The notes: generated by a model from the letters alone, not told the origin. Positions 22,134 to 32,634 are shown, numbered from the stretch's first letter. The stretch is DNA of 64,000 nucleotides from Adiantum capillus-veneris (GCA_014529385.2 CM043959.1:15204309-15268308), one strand, 5' to 3'. Numbers and translations are program-made.

Positions 22134-22532
22134 AAGAAGTTGCCTGCTGAGCTTGGCTCTTGTTGCCTCTTCTGTCATTTAGTGCTAGCTCTAGTTTGCT
22201 TATATACAAACTTAGCAAAATTGCCCTACCTACTTTCTAACAAAAGTCACTGAAAAAGAATAAGTGAAAAATGTCAAAAATAGGTAAAATAGGCTAAATG
22301 CGATGGAAAATTCCCCTGAAGGATTCTGATGGATTTTGATAGGAATGCTTATGATCATGCTATGTGCAACCAGAGGATATGCATCTATACTAAGTGACTG
22401 GGCATGCACGGCCTACGAATAGACTCACAAAAGTACCAGATCACTTCTAAATCTAGACTGACTTGACTGATTGAACCCTGATCGTACTGTAGCTTGTCCA
22501 CGGACACATAGGGTTGGATGTGTCACATGACA
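22134..22532 (-). repeat. C1 LTR fragment L3
   Basis: U3 half of a C LTR, ending TGTCACATGACA on plus at 22532. After it LINE sequence resumes. Confidence 0.75.
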
Positions 22533-22800
22533 TTACCCCATAGGAGTGGTGCAGTGAGAGAGAGGTGTGTTGAGAGCTCGTCTATGGCACTCTGCTTCAT
22601 TGGCGGGCCCGTTGCTTCCACATCTTCGACGCTCGCCTTGTGCCAGCAGCGGAGATTGTTCGAGATTTTTGGCTGGAGTTGATCCATACTCTTAGGAGAC
22701 AGTTCAACAGACTTCAGGGCAGCTCCGACCGCTTGCGGGAGCGCAGAGAGGCCTTCCTTTGACTCCCAGGGCCTTTCTTCACCATGGTTCGGGGTGAGCC
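22533..22800 (+). pseudogene. LINE ORF2 C-terminal remnant
   Basis: One frame gives LHWRARCFHIFDARLVPAAEIVRDFWLELI and RRQFNRLQGSS, ending RERREAFL-stop near 22760. It suits the end of ORF2 by position and Trp/Arg content, but I see no diagnostic motif. The exact LINE 3' end is not visible. Confidence 0.4.
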
Positions 22801-23142
22801 CAGATGGCACTACCGTCCACTTGTGTGGCTTTTCTCTCCTCCCATCTCCTAATTTAGCCCTCATTGTTGTTCACTTGAAGAGTGATGTGGATGTGATAGT
22901 AACAAGAGTTAGTAGATCAGGACATCCATGAAAAGATCAGCACGGTCTAGATGTGATTGCTAAATAAATTACAATGATCATGATTCTCATCTAAGATCTT
23001 GACAAGGATAGTGATTGAATGTGATGTGAATGTTCAATGATTTTCGTCTTCGTGCAAGTGCTCGAAATATGTGGTCTGGTACGTCGGTACTTAGAATCGA
23101 TGTCTATTGAACTAGGTTTTGTCCAATGTCTGCTTTGTAGGT

Positions 23143-23181
23143 GTAATCGAGAGCGATTACAATTCTTTCAAGAGGAGGTTA
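23143..23181 (+). promoter_or_regulatory. Hairpin and PPT of E, first unit
   Basis: GTAATCG-AGAG-CGATTAC (23143-23160) is a perfect 7-bp stem with a 4-base loop, followed by TTTCAAGAGGAGGTTA and the LTR start at 23182. The second unit has the same at 23895-23912 and 23913-23933. Confidence 0.7.
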
Positions 23182-23710
23182 TGTTACAAAGTGATGGCGT
23201 AGCATGGCCTAAAGGACACTCAGACAAAAGGGGCCAAAACCCTAGAGAAAGAGGCAGAAGATGTTTTACCAACTGATTGGCCCAAAAGGGGTTAAGTTTG
23301 AAAACCTACCCCATCCTAACTTATGGAACTTGGCCGAGGGGCCTAAAACCCCTAAAAATAAAGCAAGGAGCCAAAATTGCGTAGAGTTGCTGACATGGCA
23401 TCGCCGTACAGACACTCCACGTTTTCCAATGACTGTTGATGTGGCGCCGTATGGATTTCCGCGTTTTACACACAGCCCATGGGACGCTTGCTTTTAGGCT
23501 CCAGATGCTTTTAGAAATGCACCTTTTTATGTAACTGCTTTTGAGCTGGCCAAAGGCTTTTATAAGCGTGCCCAGAGCCTCACTTATGCTTAGTTTTTGC
23601 ATGGAAGCGCTCAGAGGAAGAGGACCCACGGACGTTGTACCTTGAGAAGCTTAATAATAAAGAGATACACAAAAAGGGCGTGAAACAAGCTTGTAGCTTT
23701 ACTATAAAGG
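23182..23710 (+). repeat. LTR E, first copy
   Basis: Starts TGTTACAAAGTG after the PPT. It contains a TTTTATAAGC promoter-like box near 23560 and a diverged AATAATAAAGAGATAC block near 23650. The 3' end is not sharply defined. The second copy is 23934-24462. Confidence 0.65.
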
Positions 23711-24519
23711 GCTAAATAAATTACAATGATCATGATTCTCATCTAAGATCTTGACAAGGATAGTGATTGAATGTGATGTGAATGTTCAATGATTTTCGTC
23801 TTCGTGCAAGAGCTCGAAATATGTGGTCTGGTACGTCGGTACTAAGAATCGATGTCTACTGAACTAGGTTTTGCCCAATGTCTGCTTTGTAGGCGTAATC
23901 GAGAGCGATTACAATTCTTTCAAGAGGAGGTTATGTTACAAAGTGATGGCGTAGCATGGCCTAAAGGACACTCAGACAAAAGGGGCCAAAACCCTAGAGA
24001 AAGAGGCAGAAAAAGTTTTACCAACTGATTGGCCCAAAAGGTGTTAAGTTTGAAAACCTACCCCATCCCAACTTATGGAACTTGGCCGAGGGGCCTAAAA
24101 CCCCTAAAAATAAGGCAAGGAGCCAAAATAGCGTAGAGTTGCTGACATGGCATCGCCATACAGACACTCCACGTTTTCCGATGACTGTTGATGTGGCAAC
24201 GTACGGATGGCGCCTTACGGATTTCCACGTTCTACACGCAGCCCATGGGATGCTTGCTTTTAGGCTCTAGATGCTTTTAGAAATGCACCTTTTTATGTAA
24301 CTGCTTTTGAGCTAGCCAAAGGCTTTTATAAGCGTGTCCAGAGCCTCACTTATGCTCAGTTTTTGCATGGAAGCGCTCAAAAGGAAGAGGACCCACGAAC
24401 GTTGTACCTTGAGAAGCTTAATAATAAAGAGATACACAAAAAGGGTGTGAAACAGGCTTGTAGCTTTACTAAAGGGCAGTAACTTTAGCTTGCATCCGTA
24501 AATATATCATTTGACTTTC

Positions 24520-24785
24520 CTTCACTTTGTAACACAAGGTAATTTCACAAACGAACCCGCAACTGGAATTCACCACTTCAAAACAATTCACGACCTGGTA
24601 GCTAGAGTGCTCCCAAGTAGACAAAGACACCCTATTGGCCCCAATGACATCCCCCCTCTTGAAATCGCAAACGTCCTCGATTGCATGCATGCTATACATG
24701 ACACCTATGATTTAGTGTAATTAGCACCCTTTTATCATCGCATGTATCCCAAAGAAGAACTATCAAACATGACTGAATGAAGGTA
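24520..24785 (-). repeat. Deleted B/H-type LTR plus internal 3' end
   Basis: 24520-24648 matches the U5-side part of LTR H1 (39540-39660). It then jumps to GACATCCCCCCTCTTGAAATCGC, a minus-strand PPT with its AATCGAGGACG hairpin arm, and on to internal 3' sequence like 49613-49730. The LTR middle and U3 are missing. Confidence 0.55.
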
Positions 24786-25075
24786 TTACAGGCTTGGACA
24801 CTCCAAGCAAGAAATCAATAGCAAAACACAAACAAAAACTTTGAAAGCATTGAACTTTACTAGAGAGAGAGAGAGAGAGAGAGATCACGGCATGGCGGAG
24901 TTCCGCACCCAGAAGCACTAGCCCCAAAGACGGCGCCCCTTTCCATATTTCTTTATTATTGCTCACGACATAGTATAACTCCCAAGGGTCCTCTGCTCTC
25001 AGACTCTGCTCTGCCGAGTGAGAGGCCCAAGGGCTCTTCTAAACTTACAAGGGTTTCCAAAAAGCAAAGCCCCTG
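24786..25075 (-). repeat. Partial D-type LTR (D4)
   Basis: TTACAGGCTTGGACACTCCAAGC, the CGGCATGGCGGAGTTCCG segment and GGCGCCCCTTTCCATATTTC match D LTRs in order. Similarity ends near 25075. It contains an (AG)n run at 24864-24890. Confidence 0.55.
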
Positions 25076-26109
25076 TAATATATCCTATGGTAAAGGGGAC
25101 ACCGCAAGCCATGGGGTCATGGCCTCGTGTGACCCACCCCCAAGAGATTATAAGGAGAGGAATGCCAAGTGTGGGCTGGAGGAAGCTCATGCCACGCTAA
25201 AGGGTGACGGATCATGAGCCCATGAGGGGGTGAGGCGGTTCGGCTTCGGTGTGTGTGTGTTTGGGCTGCCGGTAGCGAGCTCGCCATAGCTGAGTCTCGT
25301 TATCAGAGCTTGCTTCGCCATAGCATTGCTCACCAGCTTCGTTGCACTCCAACTCGTTATACTGGTATCAAAGCAAAGCTCCATAGCGCTTGTGTGTGAT
25401 GCTTACAATATTAGCTCGCTGATTTGTGAGCAACATGAAGCCTTAGCAAGCCATAGAAACCATCACACTAAGCAAGTTTGTAGCTCTCTGCTACACAACA
25501 CGAACGGCAACTCCTTAGTTTTAATTATGTGCCACCACCCGACTTACATGTGTTAAGAATGCAACCCTGGCCTAAACGAATGCATGCTAGCGCCGGCCAC
25601 AGCTCAACTTTTCACTGCTAGCAAGCTGCGCTCCACCGAAGGCAGCAGCGCATTCTTCTTCCCTTCTCTGGCTCGCTTTTAGCCGATGCTTGCAATTCTT
25701 ACAGCTCTGCGCAATAATGCATAAGCTATAGGTTATAGTTTATGTTTGTATGCTATCGCAAGGCATATTTCCCACATGTGGTCAAAGACTAGAGCCAACA
25801 AACACTCTATGGTCGAGAACGAAGTCTCATCGTTGCCGAATCAAAGCAAATTTATTGCAGACCTTATACCACCCGCACAAGATCGGTAATTATTGGACGT
25901 TTTGTGCGACTGTTGAGAGAATTAAGTCGTCTTCTGCACTCTCCATCGGAGCCATTTTTGGCATATCGCAGGAAGTGTTCTATATACTTGTGCATAGCCT
26001 TTTAGCTTGCTTTTTCCATCTTTTTCAAAGTTTAAAGTGAGTTTTGCTTTGAAATTTTTAAAAATGGAAAAAGACTAAAACCAAAAAATATCCGAGACCG
26101 ACACCAATC
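25076..26109. other. Unassigned; possible LTR end with PBS TGGTATCAAAGC
   Basis: TGGTATCAAAGC at 25363-25374 is 11 of 12 to the initiator-Met PBS and could mark the end of an undefined plus-strand LTR (about 25080-25361). No partner LTR is seen. The 96-codon frame at 25750-26040 has no recognisable motif. The rest shows nothing I can name. Confidence 0.3.
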
Positions 26110-26841
26110 AAGACCAAAATATGTAAACTGGCCCTGGTTGCAGTGGAAACCTTGCTGCATGCCGATACTACCATACATGAGGTTTGGCATGATGCCTTGC
26201 ATACCCCCGAACACTGTTCCTGGCATGTACGGCTGACTTCCAGGCGCATAACCAACAATACTTTAGAACACTGATCCACCCCCGAAATACCCAGGATGTA
26301 CCGTGGGTGGTGGAAAAACTCAGTGCATAGCCTCGTATCCAGCTCCCTGTCCATTCAAGACAGCATGCTGGCTCTGGTAGGTGGCGGGCTGAACTAGCAT
26401 AACCTGTGGAATAGGCGTTCTAGCCACCTGTTCAAGCACAGGAGGAACCTGCTTTGGAGCACCCGACTCCGCAACATGCGAGTGTTCCCTTTCCTCCTGC
26501 ACCACATGAAGTACCTGGGCTTGAGCATCAACAAGCTCCGTACGCGGCGTAGGTTGCCTATTTTGCTGTTGCACTGGTGGCGCTTGCAAGAATTCCATAA
26601 ACCTCGGATTCTGCACCAGCTGCGGAAAGACATTCACCGCGGCAACTAACTGAGTCTTGAACGCATCATCCTCAAGTTGCCCAGTCATAAAGCCCTGTAC
26701 TACTGGAGGGACATTCACGTTGACAGGAGGTACAGACTGACCTGGCCGTGAGCTCTCGCCAATCTCAAAAACCATAGGAATCTCCTGCCTGTCCTTTGCA
26801 GAGGAACCCTCTTCCATAATTCCCTTCCCCTTGTCGGCCAT
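26110..26841 (-). pseudogene. Family B gag, 5' half
   Basis: The frame from 26841 starts MADKGKGIMEEGSSAK and continues through FMTGQLEDDAFKTQLVAAVNVFPQLVQNPRFMEF and a Gln/Pro-rich region. After a TGA near 26320 it continues with PYMPGTVFGGMQGIMPN. The same sequence layout occurs in H gag (51533 downwards). It breaks off near 26110 before the capsid core. It lies directly downstream of LTR B2 and its PBS on the minus strand, facing away from the pol at 28039. Confidence 0.7.
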
Positions 26842-26920
26842 AGTGTAATCCCCACGTTCCTACACTCTGTGTCTTTACCCTAAACAATCCAGACTCACTC
26901 TTTGAGGAAAAAGTGATTGA

Positions 26921-26939
26921 TATCCCGGCGACGGAACCA
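26921..26939 (-). promoter_or_regulatory. PBS of the family B 5' end (not the initiator-Met type)
   Basis: Minus-strand TGGTTCCGTCGCCGGGAT directly follows the LTR end TTTCA. It resembles the tRNA-Asp-type PBS used by some plant gypsy elements (TGGCGCCGTTGCCGGG) with a few mismatches. Element H has the closely related TGGTTCTGTTGCCGGGAC (51631-51614). Confidence 0.55.
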
Positions 26940-28038
26940 TGAAACCGGCCCGTAGGGCGGTAGGCGTTGGCTTTCACCCGAAATTCTTTACTTTAGACAC
27001 ACACACAGAGCACTTTGCAAAGGAGACCTGTAACGGGAATTAACACTACATCACACACACAGCTCGGAAGCTAGAATGCTCCGAGCAGACGTCGACAACC
27101 TGTAGGTCCCAAAATTGGCGCCCCTTTCAATATTTCTTTATTTTTTAGAACAGCTAGCTACCCCTGTTCCTGCTCAAGGAGGCTCTTGCCTCAACACAAA
27201 AGCATGAACCCACACAGTTGTACATCAGTGAAATGAGGAGCCCTCTTGTGGGGCATCACATAACTGCACGTAGGGGGGGGAGAGAGCAGTGTGTAGTGTG
27301 CAGGGCATCACTCCTAGCACCACACTGTACATGAGAGGGAAAGGAAGCACTCCATAGCTCTTAACCTGTGACAAAAGCTGAAATGAGGCCTCTCCCATCT
27401 TAAAAATCAGTGCCCATTTTTCTGCAAGGGGAAAGTTCATGAAAAATCGACACTTGGCGCATTTACAACCATTTGCCCATTTCGGGTTCGCCGCTTAAAA
27501 ATATCCTGACCGGTTGCCCAGTTGACTTCGCGGCAGGGTTGTAAAATGTTCCCCTAGTCATACCGGAGGTAATGACGCGAACACATTTCACAGCCCAAAA
27601 TAACAGTTCCCTAACTTTTAGGAGATGCTTCCGTTGGGCTCCCACTGGTCTTCTGACCATCTATCCTCATTGGGACCGCATCCAAAAGTGCAATGTGGCC
27701 CAATTGTCGGATACTTTTTGTTGGTAGTCCCACCTTGACTTTACGCCTTAATTGAGTTCACTTCCTAGTATCCACCAACTTGGTAAGTGCGACGGGGGAA
27801 CCTATATGACCTTGCTCTGAGCCTAGACATCCTCTTACCATACGAATTCCAGTGCCGACCACTACCCATCTGCGGGTGAAACTACCGTTCACATTGGCCA
27901 TGCAATGTCCAACCGTTTGCTACTTCAAGAAAAGGGTCTCAAAAACAAAACAAAACCCCTTGGAAAGAAACCAACAACTAAAGTTAGCAGTTGCCACGTC
28001 CTCGTGACATAGTTAACAGTTGCCATGTCCCCGTGACA
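26940..28038 (-). repeat. LTR B2 (5' LTR of the inverted half)
   Basis: 1099 bp. On minus it begins TGTCACGGGGACGTGG (28038), then a second, 29-bp-offset start TGTCACGAGGACGTGG (28009), and ends GGTTTCA (26940). Its outer edge abuts pol sequence at 28039 exactly. It lacks the roughly 690-bp middle module of B3. Confidence 0.8.
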
Positions 28039-30924
28039 TTTAGTGACTGTTTTTCTGATTCATTACCGTCGCAATTGCCGCTAGAGAGACCTGAGGACCA
28101 TCGGATAGATTTGATACCAGGGTGTAGCCCACCAAATAGACCTCCCTACAGGGTTAGTGCGGTGCAGCAGAAGGAGATTATGGGTCAGGTTGAGGAGTTA
28201 TTAGAGAAGGGGCTGATTCAGCCTAGTTCTTCACCCTTTTGCTCCCCAGTGCTCCTAGTGCAGAAGAAGGATGGCTCATGGCGCATGTGTATTGATTACC
28301 GTGCGTTGAATAAGAATACCATCAAGAATAGGTTCCCTATTCCTAGAATTGATGATATTCTCGATCGTTTAGAGGGTGCTGCAATTTTCAGCAGGATAGA
28401 CCTTAAGAGTGGGTACCATCAGATCCGTATAAGGCCAGAGGATGTGCACAAGACTGCGTTTAGAACGACATTTGGTCTTTATGAGTTTCTAGTGATGCCG
28501 TTTGGGCTAACAAATGCTCCTGCAACGTTCAACAGAATGATGGACCGGATTTTCCGCTCGCATCAACAGTTTGTTGGGACGTTCTTCGATGACATGATAG
28601 TGTATTCGAAGAATGAACAGGAGCATAGGCATCACTTGACCATTGTGTTTGAAGAGTTGCGCAATCACAGGTTACTTGTCAATCCTAAGAAAAGTGAATT
28701 CTTCCTCGAAGAGATCCACTTTTTGGGCCACATAGTCTCAAAGGATGGTGTTAGAATGGATCCCGCAAAGGTCGAAGCTATCAAGACATGGCCAAACTTG
28801 AAGACTGTGCACGATGTCAGAAGCTTCTTGGGATTGTGTTCCTACTATACAAGGTTTATCAGAAGTTTTGCAGAGATAGCATCGCCTCTTCACGCTTTGC
28901 AAAAGAAAGAGGTCACTTTCAAATGGACCCAAAAAGAGATTTCAGTTTTTAGTCTCTTAAAGGAAAAGTTGACTTCAGATCCAGTTATTGTTTTGCCAGA
29001 TCTCAGGAAGTCATTTGTGGTCCAGTGTGACGCGAGTGGCAGTAGCATCGGAGCAGTGCTAATGCAAGATGGACGGGTAGTAGCTTATGAAAGCCAAATT
29101 TTGCAAGGGCCAGAGAGGACTATGCAAGTCTATGAGAAAGAGCTCTTGGCCGTGATTCATGCGCTTTCTAGCTGGAAGCACTACCTCTTAGGTGTTGATT
29201 TTGTTGTCCAAACAGATCATCAGACCTTGCGATACTTCTTGACACGGTCAAAGTTGTCCGAAAAGCATATGCGATGGGTAAACATTCTTTCCATGTTCCA
29301 CTTCCACATTATGCGTGTGGAAGGCAAGAAGAATGTTGTGGTTGATGCGTTATCAAGAAAGCCACAAATTTCAGCTGTGTCAATTCCTTATCATCATGAG
29401 TTAGATGACATGAAGGAACGGTATACTGCTGATGAAGATTTTGCAAGGATCTTTGAACAGTTACAAGAGGGGCAACATCACGAGCACTACCTCCTCAGAG
29501 ATGGTTTTATGATGACGCATGGCAGACTTTGTGTCACTAGGCCACTGCGACATTAGGTCATAGAAGAGAGTCATGTCCCACCGTATGCAGGGCATCGTGG
29601 CATTGATGCAACAGTTAAAGCGGTAGAGACATTCTTCTATTGGCCTACCTTGAGGAGAGATGTGGATGCCTTTGTGCGAGCATGCATAGTTTGCCAAAAG
29701 GTCACGTTTGACAGGCAAAAGGCACCAGGGTTGTTACAACCACTGCCGATTCCGGATAGGCCATGGGAAAGCATTGCTATGGACTTTATCTTTGATCTTT
29801 CAAGGACGCCAACAGGGAGTGATGATATATGGACCATTATCTGCAGGTTCAGCAAGCAGGCCCATTTTATCCCTGTCAGGAAGAAGATAAAATCTGATCA
29901 GATGGCACGCTTGTTCATGTACAATGTGTTTAGGTACCATGGTATGCCACAATCGATTATCAGTGATCGTGATCCTCGTATGACCAGTTTGTTCTGGAGA
30001 GGATTGTTTGAGAACATAGGCACTACACTCAAGTTCTCGTCTTCGTTTCATCCACAAATTGATGGACAATCAGAAGAGGCTAATTCTATCGTCTTAGATC
30101 TGCTGAAATGCTATGTGTCAGATAATAAGGGCAAGTAGGAACAGTATTTGCCTATGCTTGAGTATGCGTACAATAATACGGTGCATTTGTCTACTGGCAA
30201 AGCAGCTTTTGAGATTGTTGAAGGCGGCAAAAAGGTTCCTCCCATTTTGCATACAAAGGACAAGATCTTTGAGGCAGATCGATATGTTGAGAACATGGAT
30301 GAGATGTATAAGAAGATTAAAGTTGCCTTGGAGAAGACTCAGGCAAAGCAGAAAAAGGCTGCTGATCGTCACCGTCGTGAATTGCTGTTATCACCTGGTG
30401 ATTGGGTTCTGTTAAGGTTCGAAACGGCAAGGTTAAAGAAGATGAAGGGCAAGGAACGGCTGTTTCCTAAGCTCAGCATGCGTTACTATGGGCCTTTTCA
30501 AGTGCTTGACAAGATCAGCGATGTGGCTTATAGGCTGAAATTGCCTGATGCATAGAAGATTCATAATGCGTTTCACGTGAGTCTTCTAAGACCCTTCATG
30601 GGTGATGTGCCAGAAGATATGCCAGATGAGGATCAACCAGAAGTTGAGGAACTTGATGAGATCCTGGTACCTGAGCAAGTTTTTGCACATAAGGACAGAA
30701 AAGTTAAAGGACAAGTTGCAAGACGCTATTTGGTGAAGTTCAAGAACTATCTGCCTATGGATGCAAAGTGGATGGAAGAGCATGAACTGTCAAAGTCACC
30801 AAATGTATTGCAGCTTTACCTTGAAGCCTTTGGGTTACAGCCTACTTATGCCCCAACCCAACGTGTGCAAAGGAGGGGTAATGATACAGCTAGTACATCA
30901 AATGTACATATGAATTCGGTGTAA
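28039..30924 (+). pseudogene. Family B pol: RT, RNase H, integrase, chromodomain
   Basis: Nearly complete chromovirus pol. RT has [43 protein letters not shown] and box FFDD (about 28585-28600). RNase H has CDASGSSIG, YEKELLAVIHAL, TDHQTLRYF and DALSRKP. Integrase has CIVCQK, MDFIFD, SDRDPRM and GQSEE. The chromodomain has RRYLVKFKNYLPMDAKW (about 30720-30775). Only three in-frame stops are seen, all TAG (29554, 30136 and 30553), which makes it the best-preserved pol here. The 5' side is cut at the end of the protease region by LTR B2. Family knowledge: the chromodomain steers integration to marked chromatin. Confidence 0.9.
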
Positions 30925-31059
30925 TAGATGGAAATGAAAAAAGTATGAAGGCCTCATTAAGTCATGTGTATCTATGTGGTATGACCTTTCTTGCGGATAC
31001 ATGAGATATAAAAGAGTGTTAATAGCACAAGATCATCAGTGGCGTGTATTTATGGTATG

Positions 31060-31094
31060 CAATCGAGGACGTTTGCGATTTCAAGAGGGAGGTA
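31060..31094 (+). promoter_or_regulatory. PPT and upstream dyad of family B
   Basis: TTTCAAGAGGGAGGTA immediately precedes the LTR start TGTCACGG at 31095. Upstream, GCAATCGAGGACGTTTGCGATT has AATCG ... CGATT arms. Between the chromodomain stop and this point (30925-31059) there is only non-coding 3' sequence. Confidence 0.75.
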
Positions 31095-32634
31095 TGTCAC
31101 GGGGACGTGGCAACTGTTAACTATGTCACGAGGACGTGGCAACTGCTAACTTTAGTTGTTGGTTTCTTTCCAATGGGTTTTGTTTTATTTTTGCTTGAAG
31201 TAGCAAACGGTCGGACATTGTATGGCCAACGTGAACGGTAGTTTCATCTGCAGATGGATAGTGGTCGGCACTGGAATTCGTATGGTAAGAGGATGTCTAG
31301 GCTCAGAGCAAGATCATGTAGGTCCCCCCATCGCACTTAGCAAGTTGGTGGATACTAGGAAGTGAACTCAATAAAGGCCTAAAGTCAAGGTATGACTACC
31401 AACAGAAAGTATCCGACAGTTGGGCCACATTGCACTTTTGGATGCGGTCCCAATGAGGATAGATGGTCAGATGACCACAGGGAGCCCAACAGAATCGTTT
31501 CCTAAAATTTAGGGAATTGCTATTTTGGGCCGTGAAATGTGTCCGCATCATTACCTCCAGTATGACTAGGGGAACACTTTACAACTCTGCCGCGAAGTCA
31601 ACTGGGCAACCGGTCAGGAGATTTTTAAGCGGCGAACCCGAAAGGGGAAAATGCTTGTAAATGCGCCAAGTGATTTTCATGCACTTTCCTCCTACAGAAA
31701 AAAGGGCGCTGATTTTTGATGTTGGGAGAGGCCTCATTTAGTGTCTGTCACAGGCTATGGAGTGCTTCCTTTCCCTCTTATGTACAGTGTGGTGCCAGGA
31801 GTGATGCCCTACACGCTACGCACTGCTCTCTCTCTCTCTCTCCCCTACGAGTAGTATATTATGCCCCACTAGTGGGCTTTTCATTTGACCAATGTACAGT
31901 TATGTGGGTTCATGCGCGATTGCCGAGGCAAGAGCCTCTTGCACAGGTACTCGATTAGCTAGCGGCTAATCCCCCGCAAGTACAGGTGAATTCGGAGAGG
32001 TTTCACACCAGAAATCTCATCCGATTCAAAGGGCGAGTAGCCTACAGATCCGGGAGCTCGAGGTCTTGCTACAGATGCGACCGGCACGCGAAACGGAGCC
32101 CAAAACAGGGAATTACAGCCTGCTGTGTATTTTTGCAGGTTTAGGGTTTCGGCCCTAAACGGACCCTAATACTCCCAGGAGGTTCGGGGACGCGAGGGGA
32201 CCGCTGTACAGGTGTACTGGCGCATTTTCGGGGCAGAAAACAGAGAATTCAGCGTGCTGCAGATTCTCCCCAGGTTTTGCAAAGTGTCCGTATGCGTCTT
32301 TGCGTGGGGATACTGACTATGAAACGTCCTAGTACAGTCATGCTGCCGAAATCGGGCCAGAACAGGTGTTTCTTAGCCTAGATTGTGCGGGGCAGCTTGT
32401 AGGAGATCACAGGTTTTATTCCCTCTGTTAAAGAATAAAGAAATACCAAAAGGGGCGCCAATTTTGAGGCCTACAGGTTGTCGGCGTCTGCTCGAAGCAT
32501 TCTAGCTTCCGAGCCGTGTGTACTTAGGTGTTAATCCCCGTTACAGGTTACCTTTGCAAAGTGCTCTGTGTGTGTGTCTAAAGTAAAGAGTTTCGGGTGA
32601 AAGCCAACGCCTACCGCCCTACGGGCCGGTTTCA
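31095..32634 (+). repeat. LTR B3 (3' LTR)
   Basis: 1540 bp, TGTCACGG ... GGTTTCA. It shares the doubled 29-bp start (31095-31123, 31124 onward) with B2. About 690 bp in the middle (roughly 31740-32430) is missing from B2 but matches the middle of the H LTRs (39700-40230, 51850-52370). Block AATAAAGAAATACC-AAAAGGGGCGCC lies at about 32433-32461. Confidence 0.85.

Larger units (their letters stand above)
18031..22532 (-). mobile_element. C1 cluster: C-family element with three LTR copies
   Basis: On plus the order is: LTR fragment L1 (18031-18455), internal region (18456-20800), full LTR L2 (20801-21996), a 137-bp internal scrap (21997-22133), LTR fragment L3 (22134-22532). L2 has a PBS on its left and a PPT on its right, so it serves as 5' LTR of one unit and 3' LTR of the next. 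It interrupts LINE ORF2. No target duplication is expected because both outer LTRs are truncated. Unequal recombination plus deletion explains the array. Confidence 0.75.
7480..22800 (+). mobile_element. L1-type LINE, decayed and split by four LTR insertions
   Basis: Plus-strand segments in order: GC-rich 5' leader and ORF1 (about 7480-8870); ORF1 tail (9412-9767); end of ORF1 and start of ORF2 (12729-14587); RT and connection (16208-18030); C-terminal part (22533-22800). The gaps are filled by solo LTR D1, element D, solo LTR B1 and the C1 cluster. Two gaps have exact 5-bp target duplications (GTTCC, TGCGG), which confirms that the segments were contiguous. Many stops and frameshifts make it inactive. 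The 5' and 3' ends are estimates: no target duplication or poly(A) tail was identified for the LINE itself. Confidence 0.8.
22865..24470 (+). mobile_element. Element E remnant: tandem 752-bp units of internal 3' end plus LTR
   Basis: The block from GCTAAATAAATTACAATG at 22959 to 23710 is repeated at 23711-24462 with few changes. Each unit has a short internal 3' region, a perfect hairpin, a PPT and an LTR beginning TGTTACAAAGTGATGG (23182 and 23934). There is no coding capacity. The upstream 22865-22958 is internal 3' sequence resembling F near 42560-42620. Confidence 0.75.

Noticed and set aside
28039-30924. Amber codon reassignment or programmed read-through in family B pol
   Set aside because: The three TAGs sit at positions that are sense in the sister copy A, and the host gene uses ordinary codons and a TGA stop, so point mutation explains them.
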